58,627 nt of DNA from an uncultured Myroides sp. (GCA_913777665.1 CAJYTF010000042.1:1-58627), one strand, 5' to 3'. Shown: positions 10,064-19,234, counted from the first letter of the stretch. Notes: generated by a model not told the origin, from the sequence alone. Program-made: numbers and translations.

Positions 10064-11476
10064 TTATAGTAAAGAATAAACAAATGTAGGGTGCCCTCTT
10101 TCTAAATTAGGCAACGCACCACCGGTCATTTTAATTTTGTAGATGTTTCCTGCCGGATCTTTCAATACAAAGAAAATATCAGTCTTTAACACGAACTGAG
10201 ATACAGGATCTCCATTTGGACCAGGAGCACTTGTACCTCTCCATAATGACCCGATACCTCTTTGATCATTGATAAATTTAGATTGATCAACATTAGCCAT
10301 TGTGAAAGCATCGTAAGAGAAATCAGCAGTTGAAACACTATATGCTAACGCTCCTCCTCTACTGTTATTCACAATAAAATCTGGATAGAAATATGGAATT
10401 AATTGTCCGCCACCCATATTAACTGTGTTTACAAAGGTAGTAAAGTTAATATCCCATTTTTCTTTTTGAGGTTCTACATTAACTGTAGCATTAGCCGTAA
10501 AGCTAAAGAAGTTAAAGTTAAAAGCAGCATTTTTATCAATTAAAACTTCATTGAATGTTGTAGCATTTAAATCAGCATATTGAAATTTATAACCATTACC
10601 ATTTCTTAAAATTCTAACTTTTTTCCAACCTCTGTGAGATCCACTATCAGCAGACGGTTTTCCTAAATCCGGAGGTGTAGAACCTGGATTGCTACCTAAA
10701 TTAATTAAGTAAACAGAGTTTTCAGCATCGTTAGCTGAAACTTCAGCAATTGCAGTTTCAGTAATTACACCTGTTGGATTATCAACTTGATTAAGATTGC
10801 CTGATCCTTGAGAAATTAACATGGTATTATCTTCTGCCACAACAGCTGCAAGATTTGTACTATTTAAAGATTTTGCAGACATTTTCACAGAATTATTCAA
10901 GATAACTCTAAATTCGTTACCTGAATAAAATCCTAAATCCCAAGAAACACGTGGTACAGTTGTCATTGCTCCACTACTTAAATCGATATAAACTTGGTTA
11001 GCTTGTGAAGGACCACCAACTTGTGGAGCTAACGATCTACCTGTAAGTGCCGTTTCGTTAAAATTTAAAACCGTGGTGTTGTTTCCTGTAATCTCATAGT
11101 TAGTTGAGATTGCATTAATTGTATATTTTACATTTTTAACCTCACCTTCAACTGCAGGAATCAATTTATTGAATTTGAAAATTACTTTAGATACACCAGC
11201 TTCAAACGGAACAGTTAATGTTGATGCAGATCCTGTTGGGTTTGTCGTGTAATCAATACCATATTCAGCTTCGGTTTCAGTTACGCCTAATGTAATAGTT
11301 CCTGCTGCTGTTGTAGCTTTTGAGAAAGAAATAACAACATCTGTTACATCTTCGGTTAAATTTGCAGACGGAACAGCAAAACTTACTGCAAGTGCTCCTG
11401 AATCTACTCCATCATCATCTTTACAAGAATAAACTGCTAAAAGCAGAAACGAAAAAAATAATAAATACTTCTTCAT
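10064..11476 (-). CDS. hmuY: HmuY-family heme-binding lipoprotein
   Basis: HmuY proteins are surface lipoproteins that take heme from host proteins and pass it to a TonB-dependent receptor. This 470-residue product has a lipobox (AVYSC, C18). A roughly 120-residue N-terminal beta domain reads like a Calx-beta/DUF4843-type segment. A HmuY-like domain then starts near residue 165: QVYIDLSSGAMTTV, then RVSWDLGFYSGNEFRVILN. It lies 14 bp downstream of the receptor gene, in one operon, and ends at a strong terminator. It is much longer than Porphyromonas HmuY (about 220 residues) because of the N-terminal extension, so binding details may differ. Family call is by motif and by location in a heme locus. 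Confidence 0.82.
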   Translation of the reverse strand: MKKYLLFFSFLLLAVYSCKDDDGVDSGALAVSFAVPSANLTEDVTDVVISFSKATTAAGTITLGVTETEAEYGIDYTTNPTGSASTLTVPFEAGVSKVIFKFNKLIPAVEGEVKNVKYTINAISTNYEITGNNTTVLNFNETALTGRSLAPQVGGPSQANQVYIDLSSGAMTTVPRVSWDLGFYSGNEFRVILNNSVKMSAKSLNSTNLAAVVAEDNTMLISQGSGNLNQVDNPTGVITETAIAEVSANDAENSVYLINLGSNPGSTPPDLGKPSADSGSHRGWKKVRILRNGNGYKFQYADLNATTFNEVLIDKNAAFNFNFFSFTANATVNVEPQKEKWDINFTTFVNTVNMGGGQLIPYFYPDFIVNNSRGGALAYSVSTADFSYDAFTMANVDQSKFINDQRGIGSLWRGTSAPGPNGDPVSQFVLKTDIFFVLKDPAGNIYKIKMTGGALPNLERGHPTFVYSLL

Positions 11477-11490
11477 GATATAATTATATA

Positions 11491-13644
11491 TTAAAAATTA
11501 AGATTGTACGTAAGTTTTACGAAATATGATCTACCAACACCTAACAATGTTTTACCCGATGCTGAATGCGCTCCGCCTCCTATACTAGATGTAGTAGAAC
11601 GTTGAAGTGTTACTACATTTAAAAGGTTACGTGCACCAATCATTGTTTCGAATTTCCCGTTGAAAAAAGTTCTTCTAACTGATGCGTCAAGCCAATTATA
11701 TGCTTCCAATTCCGACAAAACGAAATTTGATTCACCTGGAGAAGAAACGTCAACAAACTCTTGTGTTTTTCCGTTATGTTTAAAATATACAGTAAACTGA
11801 GTCTGATATTCTGGCAACTGATAGCTTAAGGCTGTGTTTATATTTAAGGTGTATAAAAAACGGTCATCTGAAGTAGATCCGGAAACATTATTAGTAAGCT
11901 GCTGTGAAATACCAATTAAAGACAAGCCTGCAGCAAAATTCCAGTTTTTGTATCCTATACGATTTTCTGCTGCTATATTCCACATTTTATATGTATCAAC
12001 GTTAATATACTTATAAGAAAGTATAGGCTCTTGACTTATTAACACCGTGCTAATTCTATCGTCAACAAACATTAATCCCGAACTTACAGAATTATACATT
12101 GTTAATCCTGATTTAAAAAAGGTGTTCTTTTTTACATTTGCTTCTATATAGTTACTTTTTTCGGGTATTAAATCTTGATTTCCTTGGATATTATGATTTG
12201 AATCTACCATATAGGTGTACAATTCATCGAAATTTGGTGTACGGTAAGAATATCCGGCAGATAAACGTGCTTCAATTCCCTTATCAAACAAATAACGAGA
12301 ACCAATGGAGTAAGAATACTGATTGTCGAATTTAGACTGAAACGAATACCTTATACCAGGACGTAGAGAAAAACGATCGGTAAAATTCAGCTCTGCAATA
12401 GCATATACATCGTAATTTTCTAATCGCTTACGTATGCCGTTTGCTTGATTTTCTTTATCTAAAAAAACGCCGGTACTTGCATTTGCAAAACTATTTTCAC
12501 TTACCAATTCATATCCTAACTGTAAATCAACTTTTTTACTTTTAGTGATATTTGTTAGGGTACCAGTTGAATATAAAACATCTTTAGAATGATAAACATT
12601 TCTATTATTTTCACGTTCTTTCTTATCGGCATAATGATAATCAAAAAGCTCCTCATCGCGTTGTTGTTTTTGATGAGATAACGACACGTTAAAAGCTAAA
12701 TCGTTAAACAGCTTTCCGTAATAATTTAAATGTTGAAAATATCTGTTAGTTAAAAATCGTTTATCGCGAGAAAAATAGGTTTCAGGAAACGGATAATTAA
12801 CAATAGGTACTACAATTGGGTTATAAAAGGTTATTGTTTCATTTAAATAATCGAATTTATAAAAAATCCTAGTTTCCCCTTTTTGATATCCTATAGTAGT
12901 ATTCGTGGTTAATTGTTCTTTGGGCAATTGTGTAAACCCTCTCTCGCCATTATTAATAGGATAATCAATACCTTTTCTATCATCAAAAAAACCTCTTTTG
13001 TCATTGCGGTTTACACCAATAGATGCATACCAGTTTTCAGATAAATTGTGAGATGCTTTAAAACTTTGTATGTGTCTACCTTTATCAAAAAAAGAAAATT
13101 CTTTACCTAATGTTTCTTCTTGTACACTTGCGGATAGTTCCCAATCGTATTTAGAACTCTTTTTGGTAATGATGTTTAAAATACCACTTACAGCATTCGC
13201 TCCGTGTGTTACTCCCATTGATCCTTCTATAATTTCAATGCGTTCAACATTATCTAAGTTAATCTGGGTTAAATCTACATTTGTACCTAAACCGGTATCA
13301 CTTACTACGGGAATATTATCAATAAGAACCTTAAAATATTGTGAATCTAAACCAAATAATGAAGCCGAAGATTTACTGGACTGTTCGTTTGAACTTACAC
13401 TTATATTTAAATATTGGTTAAGTACATCGGTTAAATTATTTGCTGCTAAATTCTTAATATCCGCATCAGAAATAACTCTTACATTATGTACCGATTTCTT
13501 TATAGATTGTGGTTCAAATTGCCCAGTAATAACTAATTCTTCAAGTCTTGTGTCTTCAATACTTTGATCTAATGAATCAACCTGCGCATTCATTACAAAT
13601 CCATTCGCACAACACAAAGAAAAAATTAAAGATTTAATTCTCAT
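11491..13644 (-). CDS. hmuR: TonB-dependent heme receptor (HmuR-like)
   Basis: An outer-membrane gated channel for heme or hemoproteins. The 717-residue product has a signal peptide and a TonB-box region (RLEELVITGQ). The plug domain is at about residues 50-160 (VRVISDADIKNLAANNLTDV, then VERIEIIEGSMGVTHGANAV). A 22-strand barrel follows and ends in the aromatic strand YFVKLTYNLNF. The segment SYRTPNFDELY followed by GNQDLIPEKSN corresponds to the FRAP/NPNL region typical of heme receptors. It is first in the minus-strand unit with the HmuY-like lipoprotein and divergent from the heme ABC importer. Heme as substrate is inferred from these motifs and the context. Confidence 0.88.
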   Translation of the reverse strand: MRIKSLIFSLCCANGFVMNAQVDSLDQSIEDTRLEELVITGQFEPQSIKKSVHNVRVISDADIKNLAANNLTDVLNQYLNISVSSNEQSSKSSASLFGLDSQYFKVLIDNIPVVSDTGLGTNVDLTQINLDNVERIEIIEGSMGVTHGANAVSGILNIITKKSSKYDWELSASVQEETLGKEFSFFDKGRHIQSFKASHNLSENWYASIGVNRNDKRGFFDDRKGIDYPINNGERGFTQLPKEQLTTNTTIGYQKGETRIFYKFDYLNETITFYNPIVVPIVNYPFPETYFSRDKRFLTNRYFQHLNYYGKLFNDLAFNVSLSHQKQQRDEELFDYHYADKKERENNRNVYHSKDVLYSTGTLTNITKSKKVDLQLGYELVSENSFANASTGVFLDKENQANGIRKRLENYDVYAIAELNFTDRFSLRPGIRYSFQSKFDNQYSYSIGSRYLFDKGIEARLSAGYSYRTPNFDELYTYMVDSNHNIQGNQDLIPEKSNYIEANVKKNTFFKSGLTMYNSVSSGLMFVDDRISTVLISQEPILSYKYINVDTYKMWNIAAENRIGYKNWNFAAGLSLIGISQQLTNNVSGSTSDDRFLYTLNINTALSYQLPEYQTQFTVYFKHNGKTQEFVDVSSPGESNFVLSELEAYNWLDASVRRTFFNGKFETMIGARNLLNVVTLQRSTTSSIGGGAHSASGKTLLGVGRSYFVKLTYNLNF

Positions 13645-13707
13645 TATTTTTATTTATTCTACATTAAATAACTGCGCAAATATATTAAGTTATTTTTATT
13701 TGTTCTA
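13644..13707. promoter_or_regulatory. Candidate iron/heme operator: 18-bp direct repeats in the heme divergon
   Basis: TTATTTTTATTTATTCTA (13644-13661) and TTATTTTTATTTGTTCTA (13690-13707) match at 17 of 18 bases, 46 bp apart. The second copy continues into AAATAAA, making TTTATTT-GTTCT-AAATAAA, a 7-5-7 inverted repeat. Copy 1 starts at the first base of the minus-strand ATG and covers the leader of the receptor unit. Copy 2 covers the -33 region of the receptor promoter. A Fur-type repressor is the natural candidate, by inference only. Confidence 0.55.
13677..13684 (-). promoter_or_regulatory. -7 element of the hmuR-hmuY unit
   Basis: CAAATATA on the plus strand is TATATTTG on the minus strand, an exact TAnnTTTG match 33 bp upstream of the receptor ATG. 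It sits between the two 18-bp repeats. Confidence 0.6.
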
Positions 13708-13737
13708 AATAAAACATGATTTTTTAAAAAAAACTGC

Positions 13738-13745
13738 TATTTTTG
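13738..13745 (+). promoter_or_regulatory. -7 element of the hmuTUVS operon
   Basis: TATTTTTG is an exact TAnnTTTG match followed by CACC, 41 bp upstream of the hmuT ATG. A -33 TTG at the usual distance is not obvious, which would fit an activated or iron-regulated promoter. Confidence 0.6.
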
Positions 13746-13786
13746 CACCGTAAATAATAAGTTAAACCTTTTATTAAACCCTATTT

Positions 13787-14650
13787 ATGAAGAAATTTTT
13801 CTCAGTACTTGCTTTAGCAATCGTTGTTGCAAGCTGTAATAAAAAAGAAGAAAACAAAACAACAACTACAGAAACAGATACTGTTGCAACAGAAATTAAA
13901 ACAGACCGTATTGTTTCGTTAAACGGAGCTGTAACTGAAACCTTAGCAGCTTTAGATGTTGCCGGAAATATTGTTGGTAGAGATGTTACTTCTACATATC
14001 CTGCCGATTTAAAAGCTACCGATTTAGGTCATGTTCGTTCAATCACAGCAGAAAGTATTTTGGCATTACAGCCAAGTGTGGTTTTTGGGACAACTAAAGA
14101 TGTGAACCCGAACTTAAACGAGCAATTGAAAAAAGCAAATATTCCTTTAGTATTGATCGATCAGGAATACAGCATAGACGGAAGTAAAAAATTAATTACC
14201 GAAGTTGCTACAAAACTTAAAAAAGATAATTATCAACCACTTTTAGATAATATTTCTAACAAAATGACTAACGTTAAAGCATTCGATAAAAAACCTAAAG
14301 TGTTGTTTATTTACGCTCGTGGTGCAGGTAATTTAATGGTTGCAGGTTCAGGAACTCCTTTACACAGCATGATTGAATTAGCTGGTGCAGAAAATGCTGC
14401 TGCTGCTTTAACAGATTTTAAACCTTTAACTCCAGAAGCTTTATTAACTACAAACCCAGACGTTATTTTAATGTTCGATAAAGGTTTACAAAGTTTAGGT
14501 GGCGTAGACGGTTTATTAAAAATTGAAGGTATTTCTACAACAAATGCAGGTAAAAACAAAAAAGTAGTTACTATGGATGGACAATATCTTTCAGGTTTTG
14601 GTCCTCGTGTAGGCGATGCTGTTGTAGAACTACATAACAAATTACAATAA
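13787..14650 (+). CDS. hmuT: Heme ABC transporter substrate-binding lipoprotein
   Basis: Binds heme in the periplasm and delivers it to the HmuUV importer. The 287-residue protein has a lipobox VVASC (C17) followed by a charged threonine-rich linker. It then has a cluster A-9/TroA-like binding fold: RIVSLNGAVTETLAAL, DLGHVRSITAESILALQPSVVFG and LMVAGSGTPLHSMIELAGAENAA. The last segment is typical of hemin-binding proteins. It is the first gene of a tight operon: its TAA overlaps the hmuU ATG by one base (TAATG), suggesting translational coupling. Substrate is assigned from the neighbours hmuS and hmuR. Confidence 0.9.
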   Translation: MKKFFSVLALAIVVASCNKKEENKTTTTETDTVATEIKTDRIVSLNGAVTETLAALDVAGNIVGRDVTSTYPADLKATDLGHVRSITAESILALQPSVVFGTTKDVNPNLNEQLKKANIPLVLIDQEYSIDGSKKLITEVATKLKKDNYQPLLDNISNKMTNVKAFDKKPKVLFIYARGAGNLMVAGSGTPLHSMIELAGAENAAAALTDFKPLTPEALLTTNPDVILMFDKGLQSLGGVDGLLKIEGISTTNAGKNKKVVTMDGQYLSGFGPRVGDAVVELHNKLQ

Positions 14651-15678
14651 TGAAGAAAAAAGTTGCTGTTTACAAAGTTGCGTTCTTTATAGTATTACTT
14701 GTTGCTTTAGTAACGGCATTATATTTAGGTGCTTATGATTTCAACCAATCGGTGTTTGAAATTGTAAGCACCTATTTTAATACAAACACCCACACAGCCG
14801 ATTCTTTTGTATTGATAGAATTGCGTATTCCGCGAATATTAATGGCAATTTTAACCGGAGCTGCCTTGGCTATTAGCGGAACAAGTTTACAAGGATTATT
14901 TAAAAATCCATTGGCATCGCCCGATTTAATAGGAATCACTTCAGGTGCAGTATTATTCGCAGCTTTAACAATCGTGTTCGGATCTGCTGTAATGCATTTA
15001 CTACCGGCATTTTTTCGTTATGTTTTATTAAGCGTTATGGCGTTTATCGGTGCATTGCTAACTATGTGGTTTGTTTACAAAATGGCAACATCAAACGGTA
15101 AAACACACATTCTAATTTTATTGTTATCTGGTGTGGCAATTACGGCATTAACAGGTGCTGTAACGGGTTTTTTAACGTATATATCAACCGAAGAAGAACT
15201 GCGAAACATCACTTTTTGGTCTTTAGGAAGTTTAGCCGGATCAAACTGGTGGAAAGTTTGCTTGGTTTTTATCGTGGTATTACTAGGAAGCATTCGTTTA
15301 TTATCAAAAGGTAAAATTCTAAATGCATTAATGTTAGGCGAAAAAGAGGCTGCTCATTTAGGGTTCGATATCGAAAAAACCAAACGCGAAATCATCATTA
15401 TTGTTTCATTAATGGTAGGCTGCGTGGTGGCTTTTAACGGAACAATTGGCTTTGTTGGATTGGTGGTTCCGTATATTTTAAGATTTGTTTTTAATTCTAA
15501 TTACAATATTTTACTACCTTTATCAATGCTTTTGGGAGCGGTAGTTTTGTTAATTGCCGATACTATTAGTAGAACCATCGTAGTTCCTGCTGAACTGCCA
15601 ATTGGTATTTTAACAGCCATTATGGGCGCGCCTGTATTTATTTCGATCTTAATTAATTATAAAAGAAAATTAAAATGA
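14650..15678 (+). CDS. hmuU: Heme ABC transporter permease (FecCD family)
   Basis: Inner-membrane channel of the heme importer. The 342-residue product is strongly hydrophobic with about ten predicted segments. It carries FecCD-family signatures: LRIPRILMAILTGAALAISG, GTSLQGLFKNPLASPDLIG and GTIGFVGLVVPYILRF. The last of these is the loop that contacts the ATPase. It overlaps hmuT by one base and hmuV by four (ATGA), so all three should be translated together. The full length matches BtuC-like permeases. Confidence 0.93.
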   Translation: MKKKVAVYKVAFFIVLLVALVTALYLGAYDFNQSVFEIVSTYFNTNTHTADSFVLIELRIPRILMAILTGAALAISGTSLQGLFKNPLASPDLIGITSGAVLFAALTIVFGSAVMHLLPAFFRYVLLSVMAFIGALLTMWFVYKMATSNGKTHILILLLSGVAITALTGAVTGFLTYISTEEELRNITFWSLGSLAGSNWWKVCLVFIVVLLGSIRLLSKGKILNALMLGEKEAAHLGFDIEKTKREIIIIVSLMVGCVVAFNGTIGFVGLVVPYILRFVFNSNYNILLPLSMLLGAVVLLIADTISRTIVVPAELPIGILTAIMGAPVFISILINYKRKLK

Positions 15679-16448
15679 TAAAAATTCACGATTTAAGCTT
15701 TCAAGTTAAAGATCGATTTCTTTTAAAAGACATTAATTTAGAGATAAATAAAGGAGAATTAATCGCCATTGTAGGTCCAAACGGAGCCGGAAAATCGACT
15801 TTCTTAAGCTGTGTTGCCAACGAAATTCCTTATAAAACCAAACATTTTTCTTTTAAAGATAAAGATGTTAAAAGTTACAAACGAAGCGAAATTCCGTTGC
15901 ACAGAGCCAAATTCTCTCAACATCAATCAAACGAAATCAACTTAAAAAACGAAGAAATTGTTTTAATGGGTCGCTACCCGTATTTTAAAACCGAAGCCGA
16001 TTTAAGTGATTTGGAGATTGTAGAAAAATGGATGGCAAAAACCGAAACAAGTCATTTAACCGATCGCGAATATGAACAACTTTCGGGCGGTGAAAAACAA
16101 CGTTTACATTTGGCACGCGTGTTTGCACAACTTGAAAATAACGTTGAAAACAAATTACTTTTGTTAGATGAACCTTTAAATAATCTTGATGTAGCACATC
16201 AGTTTAAAACGCTTCATTTAATTAAAGAATTTACACAGCAAAACAATTCGGCATTGGTTGTTTTGCACGATTTAAACATTGCCTCGCAATTTGCAGACCG
16301 ATTAATTTTAATGAACAAAAGCTCCATTGAAATGTTCGATGAACCTAAAAAAGTACTTACGCAAGAACGTATTTCGCGCGTTTATCAGTATCCCTGTATT
16401 ATTACACCTCATCCTGAAAACCAACAACCAATTATATTATTCGGATAA
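15675..16448 (+). CDS. hmuV: Heme ABC transporter ATP-binding protein
   Basis: ATPase that powers heme import from the periplasm. The 257-residue protein shows Walker A GPNGAGKST, a Q-loop region (AKFSQHQ), signature LSGGEKQRLHLARV, Walker B LLLLDEPLNNLD and the switch histidine in VVLHDLN. The final segment (CIITPHPENQQPIILFG) is like the C-terminus of HmuV/BtuD-type ATPases. The ATG overlaps the hmuU stop by four bases. hmuS follows after 13 bp. Confidence 0.93.
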   Translation: MIKIHDLSFQVKDRFLLKDINLEINKGELIAIVGPNGAGKSTFLSCVANEIPYKTKHFSFKDKDVKSYKRSEIPLHRAKFSQHQSNEINLKNEEIVLMGRYPYFKTEADLSDLEIVEKWMAKTETSHLTDREYEQLSGGEKQRLHLARVFAQLENNVENKLLLLDEPLNNLDVAHQFKTLHLIKEFTQQNNSALVVLHDLNIASQFADRLILMNKSSIEMFDEPKKVLTQERISRVYQYPCIITPHPENQQPIILFG

Positions 16449-16461
16449 AACCTAATCAACA

Positions 16462-17499
16462 ATGAATACAACTGAAAGTTTAAAAGCACAATGGGAAACG
16501 CTTAAACAAGAGCAACCTCATTTAAGAATACGCAATGCCGCACAGAAATTAGGTGTTAGCGAAATGGAATTATTGGCAACAAACATTGGTAGCAACGTTA
16601 CCCGTTTACGTCCGGAATTTAAAGAAATTTTGTCAGAAATTGAATCATTAGGCAAAGTAATGGCATTAACCCGCAACGAAGAATGTGTGCACGAACGCAA
16701 AGGAATTTATGCAAACGCCGATTTTTCTAATCCGCATGCAGGTTTATTTGTTAATGAAGATATCGATTTAAGAATCTTTTTATCGCACTGGAAAAAAGTT
16801 TTTGTTGTTATTGATGAAAACGCTCGCGGAACATCAAGAAGCATTCAGTTTTTTGGAAAAGACGGCGATGCAATCCATAAAATATTTTTAACTGCTGATA
16901 GTAATATTGAAGCATTTGAAGCTTTGGTTGAAAAATACAAAAGCGAAGATCAACAACCGTTTGAAACATCGGAAGCTTACGAATTAAATTTAGACGAAAA
17001 ACCAGACAACGAAATTGATGTTGATGGTTTTAAACAGGCTTGGTTAGAATTAAAAGATACGCACGACTTTTTTATGATGTTGCGCAAATTTGGTGTTAGT
17101 CGTACACAGGCATTACGTTTGGCTCCGTCTGATTTTCATGCAAAACAAATTTCTAAAGACGGAATTGTTACCATGTTAGAAGAAGTTGCTAAAGAAAAAA
17201 CTCCAATCATGGTTTTTGTTGGCAATAAAGGAAACATTCAAATACACACAGGTCGTGTACGCAAAACTATGTGGCACCAAGAGTGGTACAACATCATGGA
17301 TCCTGATTTTAACCTGCATTTAGATATGAGCAAAATTGCACAAACTTGGGTGGTACGTAAACCAACCGAAGACGGTGTAGTTACTGCTATTGAGGTTTTC
17401 AACGAAATGGGCGATATTATTGTACAGTTTTTTGGAAAACGTAAACCTGGAATTCCAGAGTTGGATATCTGGAGAGAAACAGTTCAAAAATTGAATTAA
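16462..17499 (+). CDS. hmuS: Hemin-degrading/heme-trafficking factor (HemS/HmuS family)
   Basis: Cytoplasmic heme-handling protein that receives imported heme and, in HemS/ChuS relatives, opens the ring to release iron. The 345-residue product holds two structurally similar halves. Each starts with a helical segment (LKAQWETLKQEQPHLRIRNAA; FKQAWLELKDTHDFFMMLRKF) followed by a beta-sheet part with matching FFGK motifs (RSIQFFGKDGDAIHKIF and DIIVQFFGKRKPGIPEL). This duplicated layout and length are normal for the family. It closes the hmuTUV operon and is followed by a bidirectional hairpin. Confidence 0.92.
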   Translation: MNTTESLKAQWETLKQEQPHLRIRNAAQKLGVSEMELLATNIGSNVTRLRPEFKEILSEIESLGKVMALTRNEECVHERKGIYANADFSNPHAGLFVNEDIDLRIFLSHWKKVFVVIDENARGTSRSIQFFGKDGDAIHKIFLTADSNIEAFEALVEKYKSEDQQPFETSEAYELNLDEKPDNEIDVDGFKQAWLELKDTHDFFMMLRKFGVSRTQALRLAPSDFHAKQISKDGIVTMLEEVAKEKTPIMVFVGNKGNIQIHTGRVRKTMWHQEWYNIMDPDFNLHLDMSKIAQTWVVRKPTEDGVVTAIEVFNEMGDIIVQFFGKRKPGIPELDIWRETVQKLN

Positions 17500-17504
17500 T
17501 AAAG

Positions 17505-17533
17505 GAAAAGGTTGCTTCACAGCAACCTTTTTA
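17505..17533. terminator. Bidirectional terminator between hmuS and the minus-strand OMP gene
   Basis: AAAAGGTTGCT and AGCAACCTTTT form a perfect stem around TCAC, with A- and T-runs on the two sides. It terminates hmuS on the plus strand and probably the OMP gene on the minus strand. It is almost identical to the hairpin at 18171-18198. Confidence 0.88.
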
Positions 17534-17558
17534 TCTTTAAAACTATATTTAGCACGTA

Positions 17559-18095
17559 TTAAAACAAGCGGTAACCAAACTTTAGTCGAAGTACAGGTGC
17601 TATGCTTCCGTAAGTAGTATCAAAATCGTACATATAACCTAAACCAATGTTGGTATTCAATGTAAATTTAGTCCCTAGGCTGCGTTGCAATCCCCAATGA
17701 ATATCGGTTAAAAGAGCTTTGTTTAGCGCAAAACTATTAGGATGACCAAAACTGTATTTTGTTTGTAAACCTACGTAGTTTCCGGCATTATTGGCATTGT
17801 TTCTTTCTTTTGCTTCGCGTTTTTCGCGGTTGTAAATCCATTTTAATTCTGTAGAAACAAATGGCACAGGATCAAGCAAATAAAAACTATAAGTACTTTT
17901 ATTGTGATCTACTTCCATTCCCACACCTAAACCGGCTGCACTTTCTAAAAGCAAACTTTTACTTAACGGAAGTTCGTACGAAAACTCGGCTCCTTGCAAA
18001 CCTAAACTCACTTTACCAATATTTTCTAATGTAGATTGTGCAAAACATGCAGTTGTATTTGCTACTAAAAGTGCAGCTAACAAACATTTTTTCAT
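17559..18095 (-). CDS. Small outer-membrane beta-barrel protein of unknown function
   Basis: A 178-residue protein with a clear signal peptide (MKKCLLAALLVANTTACFAQ). Short amphipathic strands rich in Gly, Tyr and Leu follow, ending LRLKFGYRLF, as expected for a small outer-membrane barrel. I do not recognise a specific family. It is a single gene between two near-identical hairpins. Its convergent position next to hmuS is suggestive of the heme regulon but proves nothing. Confidence 0.7.
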   Translation of the reverse strand: MKKCLLAALLVANTTACFAQSTLENIGKVSLGLQGAEFSYELPLSKSLLLESAAGLGVGMEVDHNKSTYSFYLLDPVPFVSTELKWIYNREKREAKERNNANNAGNYVGLQTKYSFGHPNSFALNKALLTDIHWGLQRSLGTKFTLNTNIGLGYMYDFDTTYGSIAPVLRLKFGYRLF

Positions 18096-18170
18096 GGTGT
18101 TTATTTTTTATTGAGCTGGCAAAGGTCGTCTTTTAAAATAAAAATCACAAACACTAACAGGTATTGCTAA

Positions 18171-18198
18171 AAAAAGGTTGCTTTACAGCAACCTTTTT
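18171..18198 (-). terminator. Terminator of the dapF-GNAT-mltG unit
   Basis: AAAAAGGTTGCT-TTAC-AGCAACCTTTTT, a perfect 12-bp stem directly at the mltG stop codon. On the minus strand it ends in a T-run. It differs from the hairpin at 17505-17533 essentially by one loop base. Confidence 0.88.
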
Positions 18199-19234
18199 AT
18201 TTTATATTATTCTTTGTTAACCAAGCCGTATATTTATCTCGGTTTGCAGCGTGTTCTTCAATAGTACTTGCAAATTCGTGATACCCCATACGTTCTACAC
18301 TTGCACAAAAATAAATGTAATTGTGCTTTTCTGCATTCAGTACGGCATCTATCGAGCTTTCATCGGGCATAGCGATTAATCCTTTTGGAACACCTTTGTA
18401 TTTGTAGGTATTAAACGGATGATCTAAAACCAAATCTTTTAAATAAACGCGTTTTATAACTTGTTCAAAATCGTTACTTAAGGCTTTCTTGGCATAAACA
18501 ACTGTTGGATCTGCCTGTAAAAGCATGTCTTTGTTCAATCTGTTTAAGTAGGCACCCGCAACTTTTGGACGTTCATCTACTTTTGCTGTTTCTTTTTGAA
18601 CAATTGCTGCCAACGAAGAAATCTCAACCGGAGATAAATTCAATGCTTGTGCTTTTGCTTTACGTTCATCGTTCCAAAATCGAACATACGATTTTTGCAA
18701 TAAATTTCTAATCTTTAATGGCGAACTATTCCAATAAACTTCATAGGTATTGGGCATACACATAGCTAAAACATTATCTTTTGTCATACCTATTTCTTGC
18801 AAAAAGGCTGGTTCTGTAAAGCTTTGATACAAATCTGCAACATCAGGTTCAACTTGCGATGCAATACGTTGTAGCAATTTCTGAAGTGTTTCCTGATTAT
18901 TAAAAGTCAGCTTAACCGGAACGTTGTGGCGTAACGATTTTATAATTCGGTAATTATTGTATCCGTTTTCAATCAAATATCTTCCCGGTTCAACCGTAGC
19001 CGATTCGCCTAATTTAGAAAACAACCCTTGTAATGATTCGTAATCTTTTACATATTTCTTCAACGAATCTTGAACTTGTGCATGCGTTGCATCGGTTGGA
19101 ACAAGAATATAGATGCTTTTTTCAGAAAAATTGGTGTTTGCCGTAAACGCTTTTCGGTACAACATGTATCCGAATATTAATGCTACAAAAACTCCAAGAA
19201 TGGAAACGTAGCTTACTAATTTATTAATTTTCAT
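18197..19234 (-). CDS. mltG: Endolytic transglycosylase MltG
   Basis: MltG cuts nascent glycan strands next to the divisome/elongasome and sets glycan length. The 345-residue product has one N-terminal membrane anchor (VSYVSILGVFVALIFGYMLY) and a LysM-like membrane-proximal part. The YceG domain has the catalytic glutamate in IVQKETAK (E215), then RPKVAGAYLNRL and LLQADPTVVYA, with NTYKYKGVPKGLIAMP near the end. Its start overlaps the end of the GNAT gene by 11 bp, so it is translationally coupled as the last gene of a three-gene unit. Confidence 0.93.
   Translation of the reverse strand: MKINKLVSYVSILGVFVALIFGYMLYRKAFTANTNFSEKSIYILVPTDATHAQVQDSLKKYVKDYESLQGLFSKLGESATVEPGRYLIENGYNNYRIIKSLRHNVPVKLTFNNQETLQKLLQRIASQVEPDVADLYQSFTEPAFLQEIGMTKDNVLAMCMPNTYEVYWNSSPLKIRNLLQKSYVRFWNDERKAKAQALNLSPVEISSLAAIVQKETAKVDERPKVAGAYLNRLNKDMLLQADPTVVYAKKALSNDFEQVIKRVYLKDLVLDHPFNTYKYKGVPKGLIAMPDESSIDAVLNAEKHNYIYFCASVERMGYHEFASTIEEHAANRDKYTAWLTKNNIK

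Noticed and set aside
13070..13567. 165-codon open frame antisense to the heme receptor
   Set aside because: It lies wholly inside the well-supported receptor gene and has no recognisable domain or start region; a shadow of the coding strand.
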